DNA of 64,000 bases from Tubulanus polymorphus (taxonomy: Eukaryota; Nemertea; Palaeonemertea; Tubulaniformes; Tubulanidae), in the NCBI RefSeq assembly GCF_964204645.1, contig NC_134033.1:1478631-1542630 (forward strand). Direction: 5' to 3'. Shown piece after piece: positions 1-10,727 of this stretch. A program made the translations under genes and the position numbers. The notes beneath the pieces were generated by a model that saw only the letters and a list, made by a program, of their open reading frames with translations, was not told where the DNA came from and searched no databases. Numbering within the stretch: position 1 is the stretch's first letter; the number at the start of each line of letters is the position of its first letter.

Positions 1-43
1 GTGCTACTATAGCAACAACTTCTACGCATCGCTCGGTCGTTAA

Positions 44-110
44 AATGGCCGCCGCCGCCGCCGTCTGCTCGCGAGAATCGATACGATTCCCTTCGATGGA
101 TTCTTACCAG
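44..110 (+). CDS. possible first coding exon of an unknown gene
   Basis: An ATG in a good context (AAAATGG) opens a short frame that begins with five alanines from GCC repeats, followed by VCSRESIRFPSMDSY. It runs to a donor-like CCA|GTAAGA. No downstream exon could be matched, and a similar AAGATGGCCGCC sequence occurs near 18.9 kb, so this may be only a promoter-type YY1-like motif. Weak call. Confidence 0.18.
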
Positions 111-296
111 TAAGATGAATAATAACAATAAAATATTCAATTGAATAAATCGACGTTTTATTTTCATGGTTTCGGTTTTTTCTAACCCGCATGATTTTAA
201 TTTCATTTTTCCGCTCAATATTTCGGGTTTTCAGACCGAGACCCGAGATTGTAGAGTTCGATCTCTTAAAGTTAAAAATCAGCTCATTTCTGATGA

Positions 297-505
297 GGCT
301 AGAAAAATTGATACCTTGTTTCTCATTTTGGCCAAGTTGACCCGGCCGGTCGGCTATCTCTACCCTGTACATCCATTTTCAAAAATCTTGATTGAGCTAA
401 TAATATCAGCCCCGGCAGCTATAGAAACGCTAATTCTATATTTTAATGCTGTTTGCATGATGGCTCAGCCATTTAGCCGAGATACAAGGTATAACTTTTT
501 TAGCC
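297..505. mobile_element. MITE family A, copy 1
   Basis: A 209-bp non-coding element with imperfect terminal inverted repeats: GATACCTTGTTTCTC near the left end and GAGATACAAGGTAT near the right end, bounded by GGCTA and TAGCC. A second copy lies at 12142-12364, and both contain GACCCGGCCG blocks. No coding capacity, so it is a non-autonomous DNA-transposon-like element by inference. Confidence 0.55.
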
Positions 506-599
506 TAAGGTTTTAACTTTCAAGCCAACAAATTTGAACCCAAGAAAGTCGAGGTTTTGACATGTAAGTTCGCGCAGATCAGCCATTCATGGATTTTAA

Positions 600-765
600 G
601 GAGTTCTAATGGCGAATTGGAGTCCGTAGAACTCGACACTTAACTGTGGAATTGGATCCAGGTGGAACTGTGGAGCTAGATCCAATAACTGTGGAACTGG
701 GTTCAGCGGAACTAGATCCAACTGTAAGGGTCCCTACGGATCGGTCGTTCCTAGATATAAGGAGT
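600..765. repeat. GTGGAACTGGATCC minisatellite, locus 1
   Basis: Tandem, degenerate units of about 20 bp built on AACTGTGGAACTGGATCCA. The same family recurs at 21.6, 32.1, 38.3, 42.7 and 48.2 kb. The short open frames across it on both strands are by-products of the repeat. Confidence 0.75.
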
Positions 766-1780
766 TTTAAAGGAACAAACTTCAATTCTCGAGGAAGCGT
801 CTGCATCACTTTCATATCCCGATTACAGTAGACTCCTAAAACGGTACTGTTTATCTCAGTAAACCATTAATTTAGTGATTTTGTTGGCAAATTTTTATCA
901 TTAGCCTAATTGGGTAAAAATATCCTGGTCCCAAAAAACTTCTTTCCATTTATGAGTTTTAAAAGAATCAAGGAGTCATAGGGACCTTCAGAGTTTGTGA
1001 CAATGAACCCTGACCTTGTAAGCAGAGTCCAGGGCATGTGAAAGTCAGGGGCATAAAACTCTCTGGCCCAAAAGCAAGGCGAGTCCTGGGCAATAACTTA
1101 AGGCAAACAGCTCCGTTGTCCAAAAGCAAGGCGAGTCCTGGTCATGTGATAATCCAAGGGCAAACAGTTCCGACGCCCAAAACCAAACTCACAACTGAAT
1201 TGAGAACTGATTATACTTTAATATATGAATGATTTTATTAATTTTTTACAATCTGATCATCGCGACCAATTATAACATTTACAAAAGTCACAAAAAACTT
1301 CCTTTCGTTTCTCTCAACATCGCGACAAAAACTGACAAAGACAATTTCATTCCTTCTTATGATTTAGGAAGGGAACCCCAAAACCGTTATAAAAAATATG
1401 TAGATTACCCGAAAATATCTTACTAACTGCACTGGTTTTTACAATATACCGAGGGAGGGGGGAACATACAATTGAGCACAAAATATGAGGCAATAATTAA
1501 ACACCTAATATACAAATTCACAATACACCTTTAAATGATAAAATCAACGTAATAAAAATATCGAGAGAAAATCAAACTAATGAAATTAAGACAAAATTTG
1601 GGCCGAAATAAGAAAGACCTTGAATCAGACCCTCAAACCTGCACTCGTCTCTGTATCAATCCAGGTTCTATTAGTTAATTATAATTAGCATAAGGATTTC
1701 ATGTAACGCCCGTTCTGATTGGCCGATTTGAAATGCGAGATATCGATCATGAATTACAGTTTTTGAAAGTCGAATGAATC
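766..1780. other. intergenic, no gene seen
   Basis: AT-rich sequence. A diverged direct duplication of about 60 bp occurs around 1020-1165 (shared block AAAGCAAGGCGAGTCCTGG). No splice-consistent coding segment was found. Confidence 0.5.
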
Positions 1781-2127
1781 TGTAAATCATCTAAAGCTTC
1801 GACCTCAAACCCTCGTCAAGAATCTTTAATCGTCGAAATTCATCTAATGTCTCGACCTCACTCATCTCTAAAAGCTGTAATTCATCTAAAGTTTTGACCT
1901 CTAGAGTTGTTACTCAACTCATAGAGTTGTAACTCATGTAGAGCTGTAATTCATCTAAAGTTTCAACCGATCTCAAACTAAAAGGTAAATTCATGTAGAA
2001 CTCCGACTTATGTAGAGCTGTAATTCATCTAAAGCATTGACCTCTAGAGTCAATCCATCTAGTACTCCAACTCATGCTGTAAATTAAATTTAAAGTTCTA
2101 AAGTTTCAACCGATCTCAAACTAAAAG
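1781..2127. repeat. TAATTCATCTAAAG degenerate minisatellite reaching the DCAF1 stop
   Basis: Irregular units carry GTAATTCATCTAAAG plus a cytosine-rich GACCTC spacer. A 27-bp block is identical at 1958-1984 and 2101-2127. The second copy supplies the last codons and the TGA of the DCAF1 frame (complement of 2116-2118). Confidence 0.7.
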
Positions 2128-5100
2128 ATACCGATCGCCGTCGTCTTCATCGGCAGACGGTTCAAATTCCTCCTCATCGTCTGATCCTCCCGATAAACTC
2201 ATCGTTACGTAACTACCGTCATCATCATTATCATCATCTTCGTTATCGTCGTCCATATTCTCATCGTCGTCGTCATCTGCGTCCGCGCTGTCATCTTCGT
2301 CGTCGTCCAAATCGGCGTCGTCCTCCTCGTCGCCGACATCCTCCTCCGAGTCGCGTCGCCGCCCGACCTCGTACAGTTTACACACGCTCTCGTCGGACAG
2401 CGCGTCCGCGTTCTTCTGACTCTCGATAACCGCCAGATAGCAGTCCGACCGGTCGGTGCAGATATCCAAAATCGATTTCTTCACGTCGACGGTCGCGATC
2501 GACGCGTAATTCGTCGCGTCGAAAGTCCGGAACGACGTTCCCATCGGACTGCGTTCGTCGTCGTCGATCTCGTCGTCGAGTTGCGTAACGATGCCGTACA
2601 TGACGTCGCCGGTGTGATTGAAACGCAGTATATTCTGATCGAGCGCCGGTACCGTGTGCAGCAGGTTAAACGTGCGCAGGTCCCAAACCTCGGTGTTCAC
2701 GATCACCTCCAGTCCCATAGGGTGAAATATACCGCTGATGTGCGCGTTGAATTTATCGAACTTATGAACGGCTCGCGCGGTCCGCACATCCCAGACGATA
2801 CCGTCCGATAACACTAGACTATCCGTATAATTAAACGTCGCTCGGTTACGCGTGTAATTGTTGGCTTTGTTGGCGTCGTGTAATTTCGCGACGACGCGAC
2901 CGGTCGCCGTGTCGTAGATGCGCGCGACGTCGGCCTTCGTCGCGACGATTCGATCTTGCGTCGGCGTCTTGCCGAATTCGGCGTATTCCTCGTCGTCGAG
3001 GGCGTACCGCGGTTCGAGCGTCGGATACGACCACACGGCGGTGAGCGGGTTTCCCCACGCCGACGCCGATGTCAGCACGAGACGACCGTCGCGCGACGCC
3101 TCGCAGTGATTCACCGGCGAGTTATGGCAGACGGCGTACGTCTGCTCCTCGGCCGTTTGGATGTTGAATATTTTCACCTCGCCGGCGTACGTGCCGAATA
3201 TCAACGACTGGTCGTCTGCCGAGAACGCGACGCACGACAGACAGCCGTCCTCCTCGGTGTCGCGGTACGTGCGAACCGGTCGGAACCGGCTGTAAACGAA
3301 CTTACGATCGTAACGCGCCGATTCTAACGCGCCCCAACGCGGCGTCGTCCATTTACGGAACATACGCGGCGTGATATTGACGGGCGCGGTCGTGCGGTGT
3401 TTCGGTACCGGGCACTGGTGCGGTTGCAACAGCGAGAACGGCGGACACGTGACGACCGGATTCGCGCACAACGCGTGCTGTTTACGCAGGTACTCGGTGA
3501 CGATCTTATCCAACGAGACGGTCGCGCCGCCATCTTGTAAAACGACTGCGCGCTTCATCGTCGCCGCGGACGACGACGACGGACTGTTGTGATGATCGTC
3601 TTTCTCTCGAAGCGATCGTATCGTGCGTCTGCTCGTCCCGGGCGTCGTCTGCACCTTCGAATTTATGATATTGATTTTAATCGACCCGGGAGTTCCGGGC
3701 GTCGCGACCGATTTACTACTCGTATTACTACCCGGCGTCGTAGCGGACGCCGAAGCAGCAGACGGACTCGGTCGGAATTTCGGCGTGCCCGAATAAATCT
3801 TCGGCGTCGACGGATGCGCGACGACGACGCGTTGAACGAGTTTCGCCTCTTTCTGCAACGCGGTGGCGCTGTCGTTGTAACCGGCGCCGAGCAGGTGCTC
3901 GTACATCAGCTGCAGCAGCTCTTTCTCCTGGTAGACGATCATCGTCTGCGCGACGACGTCCGCTCGTCGGATTCGTTCTAACGACGCGTCGACGTTCGCC
4001 GGGTTTCGTTTTCCGCTGACGCGTTCGATCAACTCGGCCGCGTACTGACAGAACTTCACGTGTTCGACTCGTTTATCCTGTAACACCGGTTCCTTCATCA
4101 ACGACTGCAGCTGACCGCTGTTAAACAACGGCAGTTTACCGATGATCTGTTTGACCTTGGCGTCGCGCGCCAACCCGGCGAGCGCGCGACACGCCATCGC
4201 GCGGATCGAATCCGCCTCCGTAATCGGCATTTTGATCATCAACAATTTCAAAATCACCATGATACCGTTGTTACCGCGGAGATGGTCCCACATTTTGCGT
4301 ACGACGTCATCGGCGCCGTGGTTCACCAGACGTTTCTTCACGGCGCTCGAGGTTATGAATCGCGGCACGTTGTTGTGGTGTCGATTCTCGGGACCGCATG
4401 CGCAGTTGATGATGACCTGAATCGCCGATCTCATGACGTCCGGGTCGGAGAGCACTTCGCCCTCGGCCATCCCGAGTAGGATGCTGATCGCCGGCGTGCT
4501 GTGGTTCTCCGGCAATAAAACGTATTCGCAAAGTTGCAACTGGACTTTCGGCAGAACGGATAAAATGGCGAGCGCGTCGAGAGCGCAACGGATCGCTTCG
4601 GCTTTTCCGTTGAAGTTACTCCACTCGGCGGCCAGCGCGATCAAACGCAAGATTATATTTATACCGTCCAGTTCGATGAAATGACTAACGGCCGGCCAGC
4701 TAGCGCGGCTCGGGAGACATTCCGATAAAAAGTCCATATACTCGGCGAAAACCTCCGGCGTGTACTTGGCGGCTTTGTACGGCGGTACGCTCGACGGTAC
4801 GGAGCCGCCCTCGCGACGCGCGTGATTTCGTTGGAGCTCTTCCGCTTTGATCGCCATGTGCGCCTCGAAGTATTTCTTCAACGCCAGGCAGACGTGTCGC
4901 GTCGACTGTCGACTCGTGAACTCCTCGTCGTCGGTCATCTGCGGACTGGCGCCGTCGACCGATAATATCTGTAGCGTGCTGACCGCATTCACCAGACGGC
5001 GCAATCCGTCTTTGGCGTCGAACAGATTCAGAATCACGCGGAAATGAAACGCCGACGAGAAGAACATGGTCGCGTGGCAACGGCCGGACTCGTGCGAACA

Positions 5101-6321
5101 CTCCAACAACCACAGCACGTAGTTGACGAGATCGTCGAGAACGGTCTCCGGTAGCAAGCAGACGCGCTCCATCGCGTCCTCGAAATAACTCAGGTAATAA
5201 AGACACATCGATACGCCGGTCGCCGCGACAGACGGACGCTGCACGCGTAACAGTCTCCGCACGCCGCCCTCGGCTATGAACTCGATGCTGAATTTCTTAT
5301 GACACAAAAGCGACGCGAGGAATTTCAACGCTTCGAACGCCAAACGAACGTCGGAATTACGTTTTAAATCGGTGAACGTGAACACGAGTTCGAGGGCATT
5401 GTGTTCGAGCATGAACCCGAGTAATTCCTGAAACTCGCCCATAATCGTTAAATACTGCACGATCAGACGCGATTTCATGGCAGACGTCAACGGGTTCAAT
5501 CGGTACATACCGATCACGTACGGTTCCATCTCGGCCCAGTTACTGTTACTGCACTCCTCCAGACAACCGAAACTCGGTCGCCGCGGTCCTAATCCGGTGA
5601 CCGCTGTTTCCGGCGAACTCTTCGTCGTCGGACCGACGAAGTCGGAGTTTATTTTCGTCGGCGTTTTATTTCCGCAGACTTCGGCGAACGGACGCGCGAA
5701 TTTGGCGTCGCCGTCTTTCGCGTTCAACTCGTGCAGACGACGCAGCATGACGGGAACGAGACGCGAGTTATCATCGCGGAAACTCGTCGCGATCTCGTAG
5801 ACTTCCATCGCGGCTGGCAGCAGTCCGGTTGCGTACGATCGCAGCGGCTCGTCGGCTGTCTCCGCCCAGCGCAGCACGTACCGCGTGAGGTTCTCGTTCT
5901 CGTTGAACACGACCGACGACTCGAGTCCCGGGAGTAGATTCAGGAGCAGACGGCACGACACGGTTACCAACTCGGTGTCGTCGCGCAACGAACTCAACAG
6001 ATAAACGTTCACTAATTTATTCATGAATTCCTCGTTTTTGAAGAGGACTTTCAGGAGGTGTCCGAGCGTACAGAGAGGATCGGCTCGCCCCGGGTGACGG
6101 TCGTCGAAAGGGTCCGGATCCATTTTGTAATACGCCTCGGTTTCTTTTTCTAACAATTCGCAGATTTTCGTCAGCGGCCCGACAACGTTCCCGCTCGACA
6201 CTTCCCGTTGCCATGACTCCAGCAGATTCGACAGCTCCGCCAAACACTCGATTAAACTCATGATGATTTCGTCGTCTTCAAAATGTCTCTTTTTCGCCAA
6301 ACTGAATAAAAGAAAATTCAT
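2116..6321 (-). CDS. DCAF1: DCAF1 (VprBP / Mahjong), CRL4 E3 ligase substrate receptor
   Basis: DCAF1 docks on DDB1 and presents substrates to the CUL4-RBX1 ubiquitin ligase, mainly in the nucleus. The frame is 1401 codons (human about 1507). It has an N-terminal armadillo-like region (to about residue 790) with the family signature DPFDDRHPGRADP near residue 70, a LisH motif at about 792-825 (EKELLQLMYEHLLGAG), and a WD40 propeller from about 1010 to 1320. Both WDxR DDB1-docking boxes are present: WDVR near 1175 and WDLR near 1210. A long Asp/Glu tail closes the protein. The start is ambiguous: the ATG at 6321 lies inside a pyrimidine-rich TTTTATTCAG resembling an acceptor, while the ATG at 6261 (MSLIEC) aligns better with the family N-terminus, so an upstream non-coding or short coding exon is possible. 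A single uninterrupted 4.2-kb coding exon is unusual for this gene. Identity is very secure. Confidence 0.96.
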   Translation of the reverse strand: MNFLLFSLAKKRHFEDDEIIMSLIECLAELSNLLESWQREVSSGNVVGPLTKICELLEKETEAYYKMDPDPFDDRHPGRADPLCTLGHLLKVLFKNEEFMNKLVNVYLLSSLRDDTELVTVSCRLLLNLLPGLESSVVFNENENLTRYVLRWAETADEPLRSYATGLLPAAMEVYEIATSFRDDNSRLVPVMLRRLHELNAKDGDAKFARPFAEVCGNKTPTKINSDFVGPTTKSSPETAVTGLGPRRPSFGCLEECSNSNWAEMEPYVIGMYRLNPLTSAMKSRLIVQYLTIMGEFQELLGFMLEHNALELVFTFTDLKRNSDVRLAFEALKFLASLLCHKKFSIEFIAEGGVRRLLRVQRPSVAATGVSMCLYYLSYFEDAMERVCLLPETVLDDLVNYVLWLLECSHESGRCHATMFFSSAFHFRVILNLFDAKDGLRRLVNAVSTLQILSVDGASPQMTDDEEFTSRQSTRHVCLALKKYFEAHMAIKAEELQRNHARREGGSVPSSVPPYKAAKYTPEVFAEYMDFLSECLPSRASWPAVSHFIELDGINIILRLIALAAEWSNFNGKAEAIRCALDALAILSVLPKVQLQLCEYVLLPENHSTPAISILLGMAEGEVLSDPDVMRSAIQVIINCACGPENRHHNNVPRFITSSAVKKRLVNHGADDVVRKMWDHLRGNNGIMVILKLLMIKMPITEADSIRAMACRALAGLARDAKVKQIIGKLPLFNSGQLQSLMKEPVLQDKRVEHVKFCQYAAELIERVSGKRNPANVDASLERIRRADVVAQTMIVYQEKELLQLMYEHLLGAGYNDSATALQKEAKLVQRVVVAHPSTPKIYSGTPKFRPSPSAASASATTPGSNTSSKSVATPGTPGSIKINIINSKVQTTPGTSRRTIRSLREKDDHHNSPSSSSAATMKRAVVLQDGGATVSLDKIVTEYLRKQHALCANPVVTCPPFSLLQPHQCPVPKHRTTAPVNITPRMFRKWTTPRWGALESARYDRKFVYSRFRPVRTYRDTEEDGCLSCVAFSADDQSLIFGTYAGEVKIFNIQTAEEQTYAVCHNSPVNHCEASRDGRLVLTSASAWGNPLTAVWSYPTLEPRYALDDEEYAEFGKTPTQDRIVATKADVARIYDTATGRVVAKLHDANKANNYTRNRATFNYTDSLVLSDGIVWDVRTARAVHKFDKFNAHISGIFHPMGLEVIVNTEVWDLRTFNLLHTVPALDQNILRFNHTGDVMYGIVTQLDDEIDDDERSPMGTSFRTFDATNYASIATVDVKKSILDICTDRSDCYLAVIESQKNADALSDESVCKLYEVGRRRDSEEDVGDEEDDADLDDDEDDSADADDDDDENMDDDNEDDDNDDDGSYVTMSLSGGSDDEEEFEPSADEDDGDRYLLV

Positions 6322-6981
6322 TTTCTGTGGTTTTTTTCTTCGTAAGCTTGAATAATTCTCTTTAAAGCTTAAGTGAATTGAATTACGAAATCAAATCAAT
6401 TAAAAGAATTCATTTTTCGTGAAATGGGACCCAGATTTAAGGGGATATGGTAAGAGCTAGACCGACTGTCCTATGCTTGAGAATTAATGAGTTATAAATT
6501 TAGGGGATAGATTATCTAAAAAGAAGAAAGTTACTGTTTGATTTTGTAGATCAGAGCTCATCAGTTATGATGATAACAATCAAAAGATTGTCAAATGAAC
6601 AGTCAACAATACACAATACAATCATCAACAATCAAAACCCGGAAATGAAATTTTAGTTAGAATTGACAATCAACGACAGTATTGATTTTCGATCCCGAAT
6701 GAATTCTGGCGATTCCAAGGAATTATTTTGCCTACCTTCGGCTTCGGGTTGAAGAGGAGAAGCGATAGATCTGTAAAACTGGTTCAATTCAGTCAGTGAT
6801 CGCTGATCAAACGATCAAAACAGTGCGAAATCGTGATTTTCTCGCGCAAAACGAGGTTCCATGGGCGCGGCCATTTTGGATTCGCTTGCCGTTAAAGGAT
6901 TCTAGAGGGCGGCACCGGACGGTAGTATCCTCGATTGCCAGAGCTAGACTTTTGTTAGTTCCTCTATTCGCCACATTTGTT
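6322..6981. promoter_or_regulatory. divergent promoter between DCAF1 and the small four-exon gene
   Basis: The two coding starts lie about 0.7 kb apart, head to head. The interval holds a GC-richer patch with GCGCGGCCATTTTGG (a YY1-like AAAATGGCCGCGC read on the minus strand) near 6865-6885 and no TATA box in an obvious place. A shared bidirectional promoter is inferred from geometry. Confidence 0.5.
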
Positions 6982-9797
6982 ATGGCAGCACAGGTAAAAG
7001 GATTCCTAGGATGAATAACGACTTCATATTTTTTCCTAGAATGAATTTCAACCACGTTCTTTCGGGTCTGGGATTTATGTAAACTGTAGATTCATAAATG
7101 TTTTTTTGCGCAATTTTCTTCATTAAACCATGAATTCATGTGAAACCTAACTTTTTCATGTGAAACCTAACTTTTTCGGAATTATGACGCATAGATAGTA
7201 TGAGAAAGCCATTTTGCAAGTGAAGCCTTTCAAGTTTGAAGTCAACGCCGCGTAATAAAAAGTTTTTGGAAAAGTTTCCAAATTCCTTGCGCGGCCATGA
7301 CGACGCTTAAGCTTTGAAGTCAGATTTAAACTTCGAATCCATTGCTGTTTTAAATCTTAAATTCGTGACTGTTCTTTCGTGCCCTTTGAATTGATATACA
7401 TGGTCCATATGGCGATCAAATACCCGGTAACTAATTTGATTTCGCTGACCCTTCGCGAGTAGAATGTTTTCTACCCATCGCCATCAGGTTATTCGTATTG
7501 AAACAAGAACATCTGGAAAAAACTCTGAAGATAGTTCAGAAGCATTCTGATTGAAGTATTGTTGTCTGTTGTCTAAAGTCTGCCTATTGAAGTCGGTGTC
7601 TGTGAATTCATTCAAGGCTTTAGACTCGGACGGTTTATAGTTAGTAGACTGATCTGAAAACTAACTTTAAATGCAAACGATGCCTCAGCAATATTGCATA
7701 ATCACCTCATTTCAACAATTGCGGTAAAACAGTCGACAAGTAAAAACATCTGGACTGGGTTTCATAGATGTGGAAGAAAAATAGTCCCTGCGAACATTTT
7801 GAAATTTGTCAGTTATAACCATGGTTTCTCATTGTTACTATGGTGGTTGTTAACCAGGATTTATACCTAGGAATAACTTTGATACTCAGTCTATGAAACC
7901 GGGCCCTGCTGGATAAAAATCAAATTTATACCAACGAAATAAATAACCTATTTTAAGATGATAACAGTATTCAGATCGCCAAAGGTCAATCACTTTAATT
8001 TGACTGTCAGTGTTACAAATTGGTTATGTGGGTTTTTAGTACCCCTAGTAACCGGGGAGTCGCACCCGGTAACTGCGACCGTAACCATAGTATCTCCGCT
8101 AACATAGTAACCACAAGGACTAGTGAAAAATTTCCCCACAGGTGGCGACGCTCGCGAAGATGTCGGCCGCGGCGGAAAAGGAAGCGCATCTCGCTCGCGC
8201 CAGTTCGATCAGACGATGGATCGATGTTCTTATAGAAACATCAGCTCGTATCGAACAACGCGAATGGGAAGCAGCTCATCCGCCATTTCTATCGTCTGCT
8301 TGGCGTCGTCTGAAAGGCGAGAAAATGCGAAAATGTTTTTCGAATTTGTCGGAAAAACTGAATTGCAAAAAATTTGGCGGTAAGATTTAACCGATGAAAA
8401 AGATTCGATTAGAAAAAGTGCCAGTGAAATTAGGGCCGACCGGGCGCGGCCTGGTCCATCCCCTTCAAAATTCGAATTTTCCCTCCGGAAAGCCTGGTAA
8501 AAAAATTTATCAAGGACTAAATTACATCTAAATAGGTCTATAAGGGCCAGAAAAAAATACTCTTTCTCGTTTATTTTATGTGGGAGGGTCAAGAGGCCAA
8601 AAGAACCCGCACCAAAATTTTTGCTTGCAGCCCTCGCATTGCCAGATATAATGCCCTTTTCAAATCAATCGCCCGCTCCAATTTTCAGGTCCACCCCATT
8701 CAAAGAATCCTAAATCGTGCAGTCTGACACCTGCAGGCGTGTTGGAAGCAGTCTTAAATTGCCGCAGCCAAATATACGATTTTTGACAAATTCTTGTATC
8801 TGGCCGCGGCGAATTTACTTCGATTTCGTTAAAAACGTGATATTCGAAGAAGACTACGTGATTCAGTAGATTCATTCCAATGCCACTGACCTGACAACCC
8901 TAGCCGAGTCCAGTTTAAATAAAACGTTCGAATCTTGAGTTGATTCAATTGCTTTATCAATACAGTTTATCTGAAATGGATTTAGGAGTTTATCCACTGT
9001 GGACCAACCCGCATTAGAACTAGGCCTAGTCCACTATAGGCCAGTGGTTGAATAAAGCCGTTAATGTTTCCCCCTATTTTATGCGAGGACGATTTGAAAA
9101 GCTGAACAAAAGCTGAGTATTGTTTCTCCTAGAACGAAAAAAAAAAATCCACTTTCACTTTTTTTTAGGTTGGATCAGATCCACTCGCCGAGTCGGAAAC
9201 CAGGTAATGTAGATCGTTAAAAAGAAAAAATCATAAGTCATAGTGTCGTACAGTCGAAATTCTAGCGCCGCCATCCTTTTTAATGGCAACACAATGCTGA
9301 GATTTTCCACAGAGAACGATTTGCTCAATTTAACTCTAATTCACCACAACTCTAACTCACTGCCAAATTCACATAATAACTCCGTAATTTTTCATTGGTG
9401 CCAACAGTGGCATTTATGTAAAGGACTTGAACCGTATTTCATTCAAAGTGACTCCGGAGCGCCGTTTATCATCATTTAGCGCATCGGCCTCTTCGATGAG
9501 TTCAGCCACTAGGCTTGTCGATGTCCCCTCTATGCATTGAGATTGGCATTATTATGTTTGAATTAATCATATGTAACTTATCATGCTTAGATAGATAAAG
9601 ATTATTATTATTATTATTATTATTATTATCATCATTATTATTATTATTATTATCTGTAGGATGAACGTGCTGATAATGATACTGCAGAGAATGTTGAACG
9701 TATCGTGGTCGAAGAACTGGAAGAGGCGACGCCTATAGACGTAGCCGGCGCTGGAGAGCATGTTTGGGCTGACTGGGACCGGGTTAGGAACACTTGA
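6982..9797 (+). CDS. unrecognised four-exon gene, about 140 aa
   Basis: I rebuilt this gene from splice sites. Exon 1 is 6982-6993 (ATG GCA GCA CAG, then GTAAAAGG). Exon 2 is 8142-8379, after TTTCCCCACAG and before GTAAGA. Exon 3 is 9169-9203, after a T-rich TTTTTTAG and before GTAATG. Exon 4 is 9660-9797, after TATCTGTAG, ending in TGA. Phases 0, 1 and 0 agree across all three introns. An AATAAA follows about 100 bp downstream. The product is small and probably soluble: an N-terminal helix-rich basic part (about residues 1-83, with RRWIDVLIETSARIEQREW), a short basic link, and an acidic C-terminus ending EHVWADWDRVRNT. I see no signal peptide or membrane segment and do not recognise the family. 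The structure is well supported; the function is unknown. Confidence 0.68.
7753..7906. mobile_element. MITE family B, copy 1
   Basis: It starts at GGGTTTCATAGATGTGG and ends at CAGTCTATGAAACCGGGCCC, so the ends are inverted repeats (GGTTTCATAGA / TCTATGAAACC). A second copy is at 36145-36306. It sits in intron 1 of the small four-exon gene and has no coding capacity. Confidence 0.65.
9601..9652. repeat. (ATT)n microsatellite
   Basis: About 17 ATT units with one ATC/ATC interruption, lying just upstream of the acceptor of the last exon of the small four-exon gene. Confidence 0.9.
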
Positions 9798-9894
9798 GGT
9801 CTGAGAATCGACAAAAACGACCAAGATTTATCTTTTTTTTTTATATGAAAGGAATCAAGAATTTATGATGTTCTGTTCAAATTATAAATGGTTT

Positions 9895-9900
9895 AATAAA
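9895..9900 (+). terminator. polyadenylation signal AATAAA of the small four-exon gene
   Basis: AATAAA lies 98 bp after the TGA at 9795-9797, in the correct orientation; a second overlapping ATAAATAAA follows. Confidence 0.6.
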
Positions 9901-10065
9901 TAAATGGAGGTTTTCTCTTGAAGCTGGAGCTGCTGGTTGATGGATTGTTGATAAATCTGACCGCTAGGGGGATAATTTGCAAATTCTCATTTATAATTTG
10001 GTGCGATTCCAACAGTTCGTATTATATGAATAATGAGTAAAGCGTGTGAACATTTTTAATGTCAA

Positions 10066-10225
10066 AATCAAGTCAATTCATGTTGACATTTGCTGCATGC
10101 GTGGTCAATCTGTATACCAGGTGACCAGCTCTGACCAATCAGAAGCTAGGGTTAGTGGTCAATCTGCATACCAGGTGACCAGCTCTGACCAATCAGAAGC
10201 TAGGGTTAGGATTAGGCATTTGAGT
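10066..10225. repeat. CCAGGTGACCAG / TTAGGG minisatellite element, copy 1
   Basis: About two units with CATACCAGGTGACCAG, TGACCAATCAGAAGC and TAGGGTTAG. It is introduced by AAGTCAATTCATGTTGACAT, which also introduces the larger copy at 16.9 kb. The shared flank shows that a whole element moved, not just a satellite. Confidence 0.7.
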
Positions 10226-10727
10226 AATCTGAATACCTGATTTGTTTACGCAAATTTTTGTTACCCAGAACTTTGTTCGTATTTGAACTGTATCAAGAAC
10301 AGTTTAAGAGAGGTACTTCACAAAGGACATTAAGTATCTACACTAATGAGGCTGTCTGTGCAAGGCCTATGGCATTCTTTGATTGTAAATAATGATATGA
10401 TACGATAATGATTTTATAAAAGCTGTTTGATTTCTGGATCGCGGATACAGTTTATTCAAACTACATTCTGTACTGACTTGTAGCAAGTTGTCTCCTCGGT
10501 GCTGGACGTGTATCGTGACGTAGATCTCACTTGACTTGTATACTGGTACGACATACAGAGATTCATCTTTGTGAAAGTTGAATTTTCAAGCACCATATAT
10601 ATAATTCATTTTCCGTCCGACGAAAATAGTTATAATTTGCTGCCCACGTTGAGAGTTGGTTTAAAACACGGAGAGAGGAGGTTTGTGTTACTGCAGAGTC
10701 ACTGATTACAGGTCTATAAGCTTCAAC

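Noticed and set aside
2581-5956. Numerous frames of 60-168 codons inside the DCAF1 region
   Set aside because: Shadows of the DCAF1 coding sequence, which has strongly biased, GC-rich codons.
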